The notes: a model not told the origin generated them from the sequence alone. Positions 1-8,461 are shown, numbered from the stretch's first letter. The stretch is DNA of 64,000 bases from Hyphomicrobiales bacterium (GCA_900473175.1 UCKM01000013.1:275799-339798); one strand, 5' to 3'. A program made the numbers and translations.

Positions 1-625
1 AGAACGGATTCAGGCCCCAGCGCGATACGCCCAGAAGCACGAGCAGCGCCGCAACGGCCACGAAGGCGTCAGTCCATTCTGCCTGTCCATGCGAGAGCGG
101 TGAGAGAAAGGCGACCACTGCCAGCAGCGGTACGATCATCAGATCCTCAAACAAGAGGATAGCGACCGACTTTTGTCCCTCTGCGCTCGAAATCTCGCCC
201 CGATCCTGCAGCACCGACATGATGACGGCGGTCGAGGATAAAACAAAGCCCGCCCCGGCGATGAAAGCGACGGTCACGGAAAGGCCAAGGAGCAACGCGC
301 CCGTCAGCGTAAGGGCGGCTGTGGCTAAGAAAACCTGGACGAGGCCCAGCCCGAAAATCTGGGCCCGCATCGTCCATAACTTGTTCGGGCGCAGCTCCAG
401 TCCGATCACGAACAGGAACATCACCACGCCAAGCTCGGAAAAATGGAGGATGGATTGGGTATCGGTGAACAGCCCCAGCACCGATGGCCCGACAAGAACG
501 CCAGCGGCGAAGTAGCCGAGCACTGATCCCAGCCCCAGCCGGCGGAACAACGGCACAGCGACAACAGCCGCTCCCATCAGGACAACTGCCGGTCCAATTG
601 TTTGCCCCAGACTCACTTCAGCCAT
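1..625 (-). CDS. KefB/KefC-type cation:proton antiporter, N-terminal part (runs off window)
   Basis: Reading the minus strand from an ATG at 625 gives 208 codons with no stop before the window edge, so only the N-terminal part is present. The protein is very hydrophobic, with successive membrane helices. The segments GYFAAGVLVGPSVLGLF, FSELGVVMFLFVIGLEL and AGFVLSSTAVIMSVLQDRG are typical of the CPA2 monovalent cation:proton antiporter family, which includes the glutathione-gated KefB/KefC potassium efflux systems. It would sit in the inner membrane and exchange K+ or Na+ for protons. The missing part should hold the rest of the membrane domain and any cytoplasmic RCK/TrkA-N domain, so KefB-like and single-domain antiporters cannot be separated. 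The next gene on the same strand starts 963 bases upstream, across a 120-base gap after its stop. Confidence 0.85.
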   Translation of the reverse strand, partial: MAEVSLGQTIGPAVVLMGAAVVAVPLFRRLGLGSVLGYFAAGVLVGPSVLGLFTDTQSILHFSELGVVMFLFVIGLELRPNKLWTMRAQIFGLGLVQVFLATAALTLTGALLLGLSVTVAFIAGAGFVLSSTAVIMSVLQDRGEISSAEGQKSVAILLFEDLMIVPLLAVVAFLSPLSHGQAEWTDAFVAVAALLVLLGVSRWGLNPF

Positions 626-745
626 CCACGTACCTTTCCTGCGTTGCGTTGTTCATGATCCAAGGGCGACAGGGCGGCGGACGATAAGCCATCGCCCGTG
701 ATCGATAGTTGGAAGCGAGGCCCGACAGAGTGTCCGCCACCTCGT

Positions 746-1588
746 TCAAGCCTTGTCACGGCCTTCGATGAACGCCAGCAGATCGGCATTGATCAGCTTG
801 GGATGCGTGGCGAAGAGGCCGTGCGACAGGCCGGGATAGGTCTTCAGCGTGCCGTTCGGCAGGAGGTCGATCGCCTTGCGGGCCGAAGCGTCGATCGGCA
901 CCACCTGATCGTCTTCGCCGTGCATCAGCAGAACCGGTTGCGAAACGGCCTTCAGATCCTCGGTGAAGTCCGTCTCCGAGAAGGCTGAAATGCAGTCGTA
1001 ATGGGCCTTTGCGCCGCCCATCATGCCCTGTCGCCACCAGTTGCGGATCAGTCCTTCGCTAACTTCAGCGCCTTCGCGGTTGAAACCGTAGAAGGGGCCG
1101 GACGGGACATCGAGGAAGAACTGCGCACGGTTGCGCAGGAGCGCCTCGCGAAATCCATCAAACACCTGCATCGGCAGCCCATCTGGATATCGCGGCGTTG
1201 CCAGCATGATTGGCGGCACCGCGCCGATCAGCACGGCCTTCGACACACGACCAGGCTTGCTGCGAGCGACATAACGGATCACCTCGCCGCCGCCGGTCGA
1301 GTGCCCGACGTGAACCGCGTCCTTCAGATCGAGCTCCCGGGTGAGCTCCGCGACGTCGGACGCGTATGTGTCCATGTCGTTTCCTGTATCGGTCTGGTCC
1401 GAGCGACCATGACCGCGCCGGTCATGCGCGATGACGCGGTAGCCCTTGCCGAGGAAGAACAGCATCTGGTTGTCCCAGTCGTCCGCACTGAGCGGCCAGC
1501 CGTGATGGAACATGATGGGCTGCGCGTCTTTCGGACCCCAGTCCTTGTAGAAGATCCGGGTACCGTCCTGCGTTGTAATCGTCGTCAT
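746..1588 (-). CDS. alpha/beta hydrolase, non-heme chloroperoxidase/arylesterase family
   Basis: This is a 280-residue alpha/beta hydrolase with the usual length for cofactor-free haloperoxidases and related arylesterases. It shows the oxyanion region [12 protein letters not shown] near residue 28, the nucleophile elbow GHSTGG with Ser97, the acid loop HGEDDQVVP (Asp226 or Asp227) and the catalytic His256 in GLSHGLF. The ATG at 1588 opens directly onto the typical start [18 protein letters not shown]. It hydrolyses esters, and with acetate and peroxide such enzymes can form peracids; the natural substrate is not visible. It is cytoplasmic, with no signal peptide. It lies downstream of a LysR gene and an LLM oxidoreductase on the same strand. 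A partial copy of the repeated LysR-type element lies about 230 bases upstream. Confidence 0.9.
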   Translation of the reverse strand: MTTITTQDGTRIFYKDWGPKDAQPIMFHHGWPLSADDWDNQMLFFLGKGYRVIAHDRRGHGRSDQTDTGNDMDTYASDVAELTRELDLKDAVHVGHSTGGGEVIRYVARSKPGRVSKAVLIGAVPPIMLATPRYPDGLPMQVFDGFREALLRNRAQFFLDVPSGPFYGFNREGAEVSEGLIRNWWRQGMMGGAKAHYDCISAFSETDFTEDLKAVSQPVLLMHGEDDQVVPIDASARKAIDLLPNGTLKTYPGLSHGLFATHPKLINADLLAFIEGRDKA

Positions 1589-1876
1589 GGTTTCTTTGCT
1601 TTCCTCAGGTTTTCGGATGGGAAGACCGGGTTGCCACCATCGTCCCGATGGTGGGCGATCGTCGTTGAATCCTTCTCTGGTCGATCATCGGCACGCGGAT
1701 GTTCTTGTCGCTTCATTGGATCAGTCCAGACCGACGAGCTGCAGGCGCAGCGCCCGGAGCATGCGGAGCATCTCCTCGGCTTCGTGGCATAAGCCCGCCG
1801 TTCAGTTGCAGGCTGTAAGTTGTAGTATGTCGTGACAAGCCAATTCGAAACATGAGAAGCGTGCGAGTGAAGGTCG
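1589..1876. other. intergenic region between LysR gene and hydrolase
   Basis: These 288 bases contain no convincing gene. The open frame that spans them on the minus strand is rich in Arg, Cys and Ser and matches no family I recognise. The region probably holds the hydrolase promoter. The only recognisable element is the diverged LysR-type site at 1817-1850. Confidence 0.5.
1817..1850 (-). promoter_or_regulatory. diverged copy of repeated LysR-type element
   Basis: Read on the minus strand, this matches the right half of the element before the third LysR gene: GGCTT, then CACGAC, then ACTAC with similar spacing. The left half is poorly conserved (TTTCGAATT instead of TTGCRACAC) and the spacer is about one base short. 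It points toward the hydrolase starting at 1588. It is less certain than the four well-matched copies. Confidence 0.4.
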
Positions 1877-2767
1877 TCATGTCCCTGCACTCCAAACAGG
1901 CGCATTTCGCTCAAACGATTCGATCAGCAACTCCGAAAGGATGCGCACCTTTTGTGCCGGATGCGGACTGGGTGGGCGCACGACGTGGACATTGCCGACC
2001 GGCAGTGGATATGCGGTCATGACCGGTACGAGCGCGCCGGAGGCAAGATAATGTTGCGTGACACAGTCGGGAAGCCATGCAAGGCCAAGTCCGGCCGCGG
2101 CTGCATTGGCAAGTGCCATGCCGTTTTCGGTTTTGAACCGTCCTTGCGGCTGCACGGTGACAATTTTGTCTCCATCCATGAACCGCCATGTTTCAGCTCC
2201 CACCAAAGTATGGTGAGAGCTGATCTCGTCCGGTGTTTCTGGTGAGCCATGCATCTTGATATAGTCAGGACTTGCGACCAGCTGCCCATAGATCTGACCA
2301 ACTCGCCTCGCGATCAGGTTCGAATCACGCAGTGCACCGACCCGGATCGCACAGTCAAATCCCTCTGCGATCAAATCCACGAAGCGATCACTGTAGTCGG
2401 CCTGTATTTGCAGCTTTGGATGAAGCCATGCCATCCGGGAAAGCACGGGCGCAAAATGCACCGGCCCCGATGTCAGTGGCACGGCGACCCGCAAGCGCCC
2501 CCGAAGGTCACCGGCCGGCAATATCTCGTCTTTCGCCGCATCGATTTCGGCGCAAACCTTTGCCGCATGGTCCCGAAATGCAACCCCGGCCTCCGTTAGC
2601 GCAGCACCACGGGTCGTTCGTGCAAGAAGCTGGATACCCAGGGCTCCCTCGAGCCGGATAAGGCGGCGACTGACCATTGACTTCGATATCCCGAGCCGAC
2701 GGGCCGCGGGAGAAACGCCGCAGGCATCGGCAACTTCGACAAATGTCCGCAGATCCTCGATATCCAT
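1877..2767 (-). CDS. LysR-family transcriptional regulator (paralogue 1)
   Basis: This 296-residue protein has a full LysR layout. Residues 1-60 form the winged helix-turn-helix (MDIEDLRTFVEVADACGVSP, then AARRLGISKSMVSRRLIRLE), followed by the linker helix and a substrate-binding domain from about residue 90. The segment DYSDRFVDLIAEGFDCAIRVG is diagnostic of the CrgA/DmlR-like subgroup. Two more genes in this window (4887 and 13452) encode proteins alike over their whole length, so it is one of three paralogues. It starts at an ATG, while the other two use GTG at the aligned position. It lies 31 bases downstream of the LLM oxidoreductase on the same strand and is probably co-transcribed with it. 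The inducer is unknown. Confidence 0.92.
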   Translation of the reverse strand: MDIEDLRTFVEVADACGVSPAARRLGISKSMVSRRLIRLEGALGIQLLARTTRGAALTEAGVAFRDHAAKVCAEIDAAKDEILPAGDLRGRLRVAVPLTSGPVHFAPVLSRMAWLHPKLQIQADYSDRFVDLIAEGFDCAIRVGALRDSNLIARRVGQIYGQLVASPDYIKMHGSPETPDEISSHHTLVGAETWRFMDGDKIVTVQPQGRFKTENGMALANAAAAGLGLAWLPDCVTQHYLASGALVPVMTAYPLPVGNVHVVRPPSPHPAQKVRILSELLIESFERNAPVWSAGT

Positions 2768-2798
2768 GTGGTCACCCCGCTTCGATTTCGTTTCTCGA

Positions 2799-3836
2799 TC
2801 AGATCTTTCCCGCGGCCCTCACAATTGGCGCGACCTCGGTGCCGAGAAGCTCGATCGAGCGTTTCATTGCCACCGTTTCCAGAGAGGCGGTGCTCATCTG
2901 AAAGGTGATGCGCGATATACCGCCCAGCACCTGGCTGGCCCGAAGCATCTTCTCGGCAACCGTCGCCGGGGCGCCGATCAAGAAGGCGCCTTGAGGGCCC
3001 GCCATGTCTTCGAACTGCTGACGCGTCGGGGGCGACCAGCCACGCTCGCGTCCGACCTTGGTCGTCAGATGCGCCCAGCCCGGGAAGAAGGCGTCCCTTG
3101 CCGCCGCGTCGGTTTCGCCGACGAAGCCCATCGCATGAACACCTACCTTGAGCTTCTCTGGATCATGTCCCGCGCGTATGCCGGCCTCACGATAGAGATC
3201 GACGAGCGGGCGAAACCGTTCAAATGTTCCTCCAATGATCGCCACCATCAGCGGAAGGCCGAGCGCGCCGGCACGCGCGAAGGATTTCGGCGTGCCGCCG
3301 ACGCCGATCCATAATGGCAGTCGCGGTTGGTGTGGTCTCGGAAAGACACCCTGACCGTTCAACGTCGGGCGGAATTGGCCTTCCCAGACGGGATTGCTTG
3401 TCTCGCCAAGCTTCAGGAACAGGTCGAGCTTCTCGGCGAAGAGTTCGTCATACGCCCGGGTGTCCAGGCCGAAGAGCGGAAAGGCCTCGCCGAACGAACC
3501 ACGGCCGACGACGAGCTCGGTGCGCCCTCTGGAAATCAGGTCGAGGGTCGCGAACTCCTGGAAGAGTCTTACAGGATCGGCGGCGCTCAATACCGTTACC
3601 GCGCTCGTCAATCGAATCTGGCTGGTGCGCGCCGCTGCTGCGGCAAGTATGATCGCCGGAGCGGAATCGAGGAATTCGGCGCGATGATGCTCGCCGATGC
3701 CGAATACGTCGAGCCCGACCCTGTCGGCGACCTCCACCTCCTCAAGAAGATCGGCCATGCGGTCGGTCGCCGAAGGGAGCTTTCCTGTCGTCGGATCAGG
3801 AAGGATCGCGGCAAAACTGTCGACACCAATTTCCAT
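2799..3836 (-). CDS. LLM-class flavin-dependent oxidoreductase
   Basis: The product (345 residues) belongs to the bacterial luciferase-like monooxygenase family, which uses reduced FMN and oxygen to oxidise small organic molecules. Seen in the sequence: the start MEIGVDSFAAILPDPTTGK, VGLDVFGIGEHHRAEFLDSA carrying the conserved EHH, LTSAVTVLSAADPVRLFQEF, the LVVGRGSF flavin loop, and a C-terminal IGAPATVAEKML. I chose the ATG at 3836 because it has AAGGAG seven bases upstream and matches the family N-terminus; an upstream start would add about 26 unrelated residues. It probably heads a transcription unit with the LysR gene behind it. The substrate cannot be inferred. Confidence 0.9.
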   Translation of the reverse strand: MEIGVDSFAAILPDPTTGKLPSATDRMADLLEEVEVADRVGLDVFGIGEHHRAEFLDSAPAIILAAAAARTSQIRLTSAVTVLSAADPVRLFQEFATLDLISRGRTELVVGRGSFGEAFPLFGLDTRAYDELFAEKLDLFLKLGETSNPVWEGQFRPTLNGQGVFPRPHQPRLPLWIGVGGTPKSFARAGALGLPLMVAIIGGTFERFRPLVDLYREAGIRAGHDPEKLKVGVHAMGFVGETDAAARDAFFPGWAHLTTKVGRERGWSPPTRQQFEDMAGPQGAFLIGAPATVAEKMLRASQVLGGISRITFQMSTASLETVAMKRSIELLGTEVAPIVRAAGKI

Positions 3837-3926
3837 GAAGGCTCCTTCGAAACTCTTTGGTTGATGGGGGCTGGCCGCGAGGAGAGGTCGCTGCTCAACC
3901 CCTCCGGCACCCAATATCGCTCAGCG

Positions 3927-3968
3927 GGGTAGTCGTCGCGTTTGCGGCCGCCCGTGCCGTTTCACAAC
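3927..3968 (-). promoter_or_regulatory. possible degenerate LysR-type element upstream of LLM gene
   Basis: On the minus strand this has TTGTGAAACGGC and, further on, GCGACGACTACC, which resemble the two ends of the repeated element. The spacing is about nine bases too long and the middle is GC-rich and unrelated. It lies about 90 bases before the LLM start, the same distance as the better copies from their genes. Confidence 0.25.
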
Positions 3969-4079
3969 GGCCTCCGGCATCGATGTAAACTCCGCCTCGC
4001 TGTCGACCGGCGTTGATAAATGCGACGGGGAGGGCGCTTGCGGTTGCACGCCCTTCCCCTTCCCGATAGCCGGTTCGGA

Positions 4080-4733
4080 TCAGGCGGTTTTGCCCGGGAC
4101 CGGCGTATTGAGAAGCTGCTGCTCCCAAAGATAGGCGATGCCGCTGCCGGCGAAGTGCTGGATGAGAATCTCGGTCAGCTGCTCGACATGCCCGGTGCGG
4201 GCCCAGTCGCGTTGCCATTCGCCAGCAAGCGCCATCACTGTCATCGGGTTCGCGCCGGCCGCGATCATTCGCTGGATGGCAACCTCGTGAGACTCCTTCG
4301 AAATCCCGCCTGACGCGTCGGTAATCACGGTCACGTCCCAGCCTTCACCGGCGGCCTGGATGACAGGCATCGCCACGCAGACCTCGGTCCAAAGGCCGGC
4401 GATGATCAGCTGCTTGCGGCCGGTCGCCTTGACGACGTTCACCACATTCTCGTCCTGCCAGGTGTTCACCCAAGTGCGATCGATGACCTCCTGGTCCGGA
4501 AATACGTCGGTGATCTGCTTGAAGAGAAGTCCGCCGCGCCCCGCGATCACGCTGGTGAGAATAGTCGGAACATCGAAGGCTTTTGCCAGCTTCGCCAGCG
4601 CGGTCGTGCTGTTGACCACAGCTTGCGGGTCGTGGCTGTTCAGGTTCGCCAGCTGATAGGGCTGATGGTCGATCAGAACGAGGACGGAGTCTTCGGGGCG
4701 GAGAAGGGAATCAAGGCCGTTACGAAAGGTCAT
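4080..4733 (-). CDS. isochorismatase-family cysteine hydrolase (YcaC-like)
   Basis: The protein has 217 residues, typical of the isochorismatase/nicotinamidase superfamily and close to the YcaC-like branch. The catalytic Asp lies in LVLIDHQPYQLANL (Asp22) and the nucleophile is Cys119 in GLWTEVCVAMPVIQAAGEGW; the usual Lys was not placed with certainty. It is predicted to be cytoplasmic and to hydrolyse an amide or enol ether. The ATG at 4733 has AGGA in its leader, and the product begins MTFRNGLDSLLRPEDSVLV. It is divergent from the second LysR gene. Two relics of a very similar gene occur at about 13.3 kb and 17.4 kb. The frame stays open far beyond the real start, which is not meaningful. 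Confidence 0.9.
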   Translation of the reverse strand: MTFRNGLDSLLRPEDSVLVLIDHQPYQLANLNSHDPQAVVNSTTALAKLAKAFDVPTILTSVIAGRGGLLFKQITDVFPDQEVIDRTWVNTWQDENVVNVVKATGRKQLIIAGLWTEVCVAMPVIQAAGEGWDVTVITDASGGISKESHEVAIQRMIAAGANPMTVMALAGEWQRDWARTGHVEQLTEILIQHFAGSGIAYLWEQQLLNTPVPGKTA

Positions 4734-4838
4734 GGTTTTATCCTGTGTTAGCGGTTCATTGGAGCGCTTTTGCTCAAAGGACATGCGCCCTTCGAGGCGC
4801 CGCCGCAGGACGAAACTTGTCATTCCTGTTTGTGATGC

Positions 4839-4871
4839 GGTAGTCCTTGTCTGTGCTAAGCTGTGTCGCAG
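4839..4871 (-). promoter_or_regulatory. repeated 33-bp LysR-type element, copy at isochorismatase/LysR divergon
   Basis: Read on the minus strand it is CTGCGACACAGCTT, an 11-base spacer, then GGACTACC. The same two blocks with exactly the same 11-base spacer appear at 13404, 9450 and 10906. It ends 16 bases before the GTG of the LysR gene and about 105 bases upstream of the isochorismatase start, a normal place for a LysR regulator to repress itself and activate its divergent target. Confidence 0.65.
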
Positions 4872-4886
4872 AATGGGGAACGCCAA

Positions 4887-5783
4887 GTGGATATCGAAGA
4901 TCTCCGGACATTCGTCGAGGTTGCTGATGCGGGCGGCGTCACATCGGCCGCGCTGCGGCTGGGCATCTCCAAATCGATGGTCAGTCGACGTCTTGTGCGG
5001 CTTGAAAAGGATTTGGGCGTGCAGTTGCTCGCCCGCACGACACGTGGCGCCGCCCTCACGGAGGCTGGAAACACTTTTCGGGAGCACGCTGCAAAGGTTT
5101 GCGCCGAGATCGACATTGCCAAGGAGACGATATTGCCCGCCGGCGACCTTCGCGGTCGACTGAGAATAGCAGCTCCGCTTACATTCGGTCCGACGCACTT
5201 CGCCCCCGTGCTCGCATCTCTGGCGCAGCGCCATCCGGAGTTGCAGGTTCACGCCAGCTATACCGATCGGTTCGTTGACCTGATCGCAGAAGGGTTCGAC
5301 TGCGCGATAAGGGTTGGCCATCTTGCTGACTCGAATATGCTTGCAAGGCGCGTCGGCTGGACCTCCGCCAAGTACGTTGCAACGCCGGACTACATCAAAA
5401 AGCACGGCTCGCCCGAGACGCCAGAGGAATTCCTCACGCATGAGGTCGTCATGCAGGGAACGGAAACCTGGCTGGCGATGGATGGAGACGAGATCATCAC
5501 GTTAAGGCCGCAGGGGCGCTTCAAAGCCGACAATGCCGTGGCTCTTGTGGCTGCTGCACTTGCCGGGATTGGTCTTGCCGGTGTCCCAGAAGAATTGATC
5601 AGGGAGCATCTGGCTTCCGGCGCGTTGGTCCCGGTCATGACGCGCTATCCACCGCCCAAATTGGGTATCTATGTCGTACGACCACCGGGGCAGCACCCCG
5701 CACGCAAGATACGGGTGCTCACCGAGATGTTGGTCGAGTGTTTTGAAGACTTTTCGACAGATCGTCACACGCGATCTGGTTGA
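4887..5783 (+). CDS. LysR-family transcriptional regulator (paralogue 2)
   Basis: This 298-residue LysR regulator is divergent from the isochorismatase-family gene. The helix-turn-helix is in the first 60 residues (VDIEDLRTFVEVADAGGV, then LRLGISKSMVSRRLVRLEK), followed by the binding domain with ASYTDRFVDLIAEGFDCAIR. I chose GTG at 4887 rather than GTG at 4863 because it has GGGGAA six bases upstream and aligns exactly with the ATG of paralogue 1 and the GTG of paralogue 3; the 8-residue extension is not conserved. It most likely controls the divergent gene through the element at 4839-4871. Its 3' end runs into a decayed TetR fragment. Confidence 0.92.
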   Translation: MDIEDLRTFVEVADAGGVTSAALRLGISKSMVSRRLVRLEKDLGVQLLARTTRGAALTEAGNTFREHAAKVCAEIDIAKETILPAGDLRGRLRIAAPLTFGPTHFAPVLASLAQRHPELQVHASYTDRFVDLIAEGFDCAIRVGHLADSNMLARRVGWTSAKYVATPDYIKKHGSPETPEEFLTHEVVMQGTETWLAMDGDEIITLRPQGRFKADNAVALVAAALAGIGLAGVPEELIREHLASGALVPVMTRYPPPKLGIYVVRPPGQHPARKIRVLTEMLVECFEDFSTDRHTRSG

Positions 5784-6027
5784 AGCCGCTAGGGCTCTGG
5801 CTTCTACACACACTCCGCTGGACGCACTCCGTGAATGGTTGGAAGCATTCATCGATTACATCGCCACCAAGCAGATAATCGCGGAGGCGACCAGCGCACT
5901 GGTCTCACCGTCTTCCGACCTCATGCGCGCCATTGCCGGGGTGGCGACATTCGGTCCTCAGACAGAATGGGAACACAACGCAAGACGGTTGGTCCGCATT
6001 CTTGTCGCAGGACTAAGTACCAGGTGA
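5764..6027 (+). pseudogene. decayed TetR-family regulator, C-terminal remnant
   Basis: The frame from 5764 to the stop at 6025-6027 reads LVEAARALASTHTPLDALREW, FIDYIATKQIIAEATSALV, then MRAIAGVATFGP and ARRLVRILVAGL. These match the C-terminal ligand-binding half of a common TetR/AcrR subgroup, in order. The DNA-binding half is missing, and about 25-30 residues expected between the SALVSPSSDL and MRAIAGV blocks have been deleted. The first bases overlap the end of the LysR gene. No start codon or Shine-Dalgarno sequence fits this fragment, so I call it a relic. The LysR gene may have been joined to it by a deletion. Confidence 0.7.
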
Positions 6028-6212
6028 TGTAGCGGTAATTATGGGCAAACCGTGCGTCTACCTGGATCTGGGTATCACGTTGCTCCCCAAGAGCCTCGGA
6101 ACATGTCGGATAAGGTCGATGGACAATGCCATACACCATGTTCAATCTCTATGTCTCGGACCTGACGTGAGCCGACGTCTACACACAATTTCTCACCGGT
6201 CCGCCAATTACG

Positions 6213-7220
6213 TCACGTGGCGTCCAGAGGGACAATGCTGCCGCCTTGCGCGTGCAACCGGGACAGGTAGCTGGCGTGATCGAGAACCTGAAAAGGAAAA
6301 TACAGCCCTGCCGGGGTCGGTCCATTGCCATCCAGCCCGATCAGTCGTTCAAGGATCATGCTGACGCCCAGTGCAGTCAAGGGCGCAGCGCCGCCCGGAT
6401 GAAACACTGCATGGCGGTTACGAAGCGGCTGTCCATTCTGATCCTCGCCAGCCAGTTCGATGATGATCTCCGTCGACTTGGGGTCGCCGCGACGACGGGA
6501 CGTACTCACGCCGGTCGCAATGTTGAACTGTACATTTGGCGCCCCGGTTGCTGCTGCCAGGCCGACAACATCGATAGACGAAAAGCCTGTCCCAGCCATT
6601 TTGGTGCCATCGATTGCACGGAACTCGGCCTTGGCGTTATCTTCACTACGCCAGACATAGCTGCCGTCACGGCGGGGGAGGGCGGCCGGCATCATCCGGT
6701 TCAATCGCTCAAAATCCTCGGCGACAGCCGGCCCGCCACTATCCTGCTCATCGACAAGGGCACCGATCGTGATCTCGTGAAGTCGGGCAAACGGTTTGGC
6801 GCATGTGAATGTGGCGACGGTTGTGGCACCGACCAGCCATTCATAGCCGAGGACGACTGCCGCGGCGTCTGGCGCGTGCATATAGGTTGCGACTTCGGGG
6901 GCAATTTCATAGACGCCTGAAGAAATACCCAGATGGGGTACCCTGCGGCTTTGAGCGAAGCGCAGGCTGGCCAATCGTTCGTCAGTGTAAAAAATCGCGA
7001 CGGCACTTACCTGGCGTTCACCGAGACCGAGATCGTCAGCATGCGAGTCGATCAAAACGCCCTCTGCTTGCCCGATCTCGCTAGCGGCGTTGCGGCTTTT
7101 GAGCCGATCGCGCCCGCCGATCAATAAAGGAACATCGGGGTAAACGGAGCGAAGCGCGTGGGCGGTCTGGCGTCCGATCGCGCCCGTGCCGCCCATCAGG
7201 AGAATGGGATGGGAAATCAT
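6213..7220 (-). CDS. NAD(P)-binding saccharopine dehydrogenase-like protein
   Basis: The N-terminus has a dinucleotide-binding Rossmann motif (LLMGGTGAIGRQTAHALR), then IGGRDRLKSRNAA, as in saccharopine dehydrogenase-like and related NAD(P)-binding proteins. The protein is 335 residues from the ATG at 7220; a GTG two codons upstream is also possible. The rest (VVLGYEWLVGATTVATFTCA, FHPGGAAPLTALGVSMILER) gives no firm substrate. It is probably a cytoplasmic reductase or an inactive relative. It is divergent from a TetR gene, with two identical-format palindromes between them, so it is probably repressed by that TetR protein. Confidence 0.75.
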   Translation of the reverse strand: MISHPILLMGGTGAIGRQTAHALRSVYPDVPLLIGGRDRLKSRNAASEIGQAEGVLIDSHADDLGLGERQVSAVAIFYTDERLASLRFAQSRRVPHLGISSGVYEIAPEVATYMHAPDAAAVVLGYEWLVGATTVATFTCAKPFARLHEITIGALVDEQDSGGPAVAEDFERLNRMMPAALPRRDGSYVWRSEDNAKAEFRAIDGTKMAGTGFSSIDVVGLAAATGAPNVQFNIATGVSTSRRRGDPKSTEIIIELAGEDQNGQPLRNRHAVFHPGGAAPLTALGVSMILERLIGLDGNGPTPAGLYFPFQVLDHASYLSRLHAQGGSIVPLDAT

Positions 7221-7244
7221 TGTCACATGTCCTTACCTGGTATA

Positions 7245-7283
7245 ACCTACGAATGGTAGATTATACCTACTAAAAGTAGGTTT
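7245..7283. promoter_or_regulatory. paired TetR operator palindromes (CTAC-N5-GTAG)
   Basis: Two copies of CTAC-N5-GTAG lie 20 bases apart, at 7247-7259 and 7267-7279. The second extends to a perfect ACCTAC/GTAGGT inverted repeat. They sit between the divergent starts of the NAD(P)-binding gene (7220) and the TetR gene (7299). Two sites two helical turns apart fit cooperative binding by TetR dimers controlling both genes. Confidence 0.75.
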
Positions 7284-7298
7284 TGCAAGGAGCCGACC

Positions 7299-7910
7299 GT
7301 GACAGGCATTTCCAATCACGTTGCCATACAGACCTCATCACGTAGGCTTTCGAAAGGAGAGAGACGACGGCAACTGCTCGATACTGCATTGCTGATCGTC
7401 CGCGATGAAGGTGCAGACCGTCTGACGCTGGGTAATCTCGCGTCCCGAGCCGGAATTTCGAAACCAGTGGTATACGAACATTTCGGCACGCGTTCAGGTC
7501 TGCTCATCGAGCTTTACCGGTGGATTGATGACGAGCGGGTGAGGGCGTTTCGAATCGCGATGGCAGCCGGTGCGCGGAGTCTGGAGGAAACCATTCGTCT
7601 GCTGGCGGAAGCCTACATCCGGTGCGCTGCTGACATGACGGATGAATTTCACACCGTCGGCGCAGCTTTAACCGGGAGCGAGGAAAAAGCCGTCGTATTT
7701 CAGGAATTGCTCGACAACTCGGTCCAGATGTTCGCTGCAGTCCTTAAGCCCTTCGACACTCTGTCGGCAGGGGAATTAGAGAAGCGTTGCATTGGCTTCG
7801 TCGGCGCGGGAGAAGCGCTTTCGTCGGCTGTAGTGCGTCAGACTTTGCAGCAGAGGGAAGCCGCCGAGCTCTTTACATCGCTGATTGGTGGGGGAATGGT
7901 TGCACCATAA
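7299..7910 (+). CDS. TetR/AcrR-family transcriptional regulator
   Basis: This 203-residue regulator has the TetR N-terminal helix-turn-helix (RRRQLLDTALLIVRDEGADR, LTLGNLASRAGISKPVVYEH, FGTRSGLL; about residues 22-68) and an all-helical ligand domain afterwards. The GTG start at 7299 has AAGGAG six bases upstream. It is divergent from the NAD(P)-binding gene, and the two palindromes between them are its likely operator, giving autoregulation and control of the neighbour. The ligand is unknown. It is not related to the decayed TetR fragment at 5.8 kb beyond family level. Confidence 0.9.
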   Translation: MTGISNHVAIQTSSRRLSKGERRRQLLDTALLIVRDEGADRLTLGNLASRAGISKPVVYEHFGTRSGLLIELYRWIDDERVRAFRIAMAAGARSLEETIRLLAEAYIRCAADMTDEFHTVGAALTGSEEKAVVFQELLDNSVQMFAAVLKPFDTLSAGELEKRCIGFVGAGEALSSAVVRQTLQQREAAELFTSLIGGGMVAP

Positions 7911-7927
7911 ATTGTCAGGCTCAGAAG

Positions 7928-8080
7928 GATCTGAGCGGAAGTCTCATCCGAGGTAGGTGCTGAGAGAAACCGGCATTTCCGTATTGCCATCGACGTGGAC
8001 CGTCCGGATGCTGTCAAAGTGACGAATGACCGCGTTCGAGACCAGATGGGCTTCCTGTTCGCACCGTCCACGGTTCAGAC
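7928..8080 (-). pseudogene. possible C-terminal protein remnant between TetR and HxlR genes
   Basis: On the minus strand one frame reads HLVSNAVIRHFDSIRTVHVD and then GNTEMPVSLSTYLG before a stop. Its composition is like a real protein C-terminus, unlike the Arg/Ser-rich frame beside it. No start codon or upstream domain is present, and the frame overlaps the end of the HxlR gene. I do not recognise the family. It may be the tail of a lost redox gene; low confidence. Confidence 0.3.
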
Positions 8081-8461
8081 CGCAGCCTGATCTTCGCGCG
8101 CATCGTAACTGCGCTGGCAGTCCTGAATCACAGTGATGTTCTCAACAGTCCAGTCGAACAGGATCGAGAACGGCCCCTGCAGCGACCGGCCGAGCGGCGT
8201 CAGCGCATATTCGACGCCCAGCACGCGCCCGTCCAGAACCCTGCGCGTCACCATGCCGTTGCGCTCAAGCTTGCGCAGCGTCTGGGTCAGCACGCGTTGT
8301 GTGACGGCATCCAGGCGGCGCTTGATCGCATTGAAGCGACGGGGCTCGCTGAGCACCGCAAGCACCATCATCGACCATTTGTCGGCGATCTGGTCGAGGA
8401 TTACGCGGCTCGGGCAGTCTGCACGGTAGACCGGATCATTTTCACGTGCTGGTTCATCCAT
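8075..8461 (-). CDS. HxlR-family winged-helix regulator
   Basis: This 128-residue protein shows the HxlR pattern: CPSRVILDQIADKWSMMVLA, then LSEPRRFNAIKRRLDAVTQR and VLTQTLRKLERNGMVTRRV, ending with the YALTPLGRSL wing. Cys16 in the DCPS segment is at the position used for redox or aldehyde sensing in several HxlR proteins. The ATG at 8461 gives the family's normal length. It is divergent from the enoyl-CoA hydratase-like gene at 8587, which is its most likely target, across a 125-base promoter region. Confidence 0.9.
   Translation of the reverse strand: MDEPARENDPVYRADCPSRVILDQIADKWSMMVLAVLSEPRRFNAIKRRLDAVTQRVLTQTLRKLERNGMVTRRVLDGRVLGVEYALTPLGRSLQGPFSILFDWTVENITVIQDCQRSYDAREDQAAV

Noticed and set aside
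1585-1914. 109-codon minus-strand open frame between the LysR and hydrolase genes
   Set aside because: No Shine-Dalgarno sequence, no domain, and a Cys/Arg/Ser-rich composition typical of chance frames in GC-rich DNA.
4080-5441. 453-codon minus-strand open frame across isochorismatase and LysR genes
   Set aside because: Only the part from 4733 down is protein-like. The rest is the shadow of the LysR gene, which has a real domain structure on the other strand.
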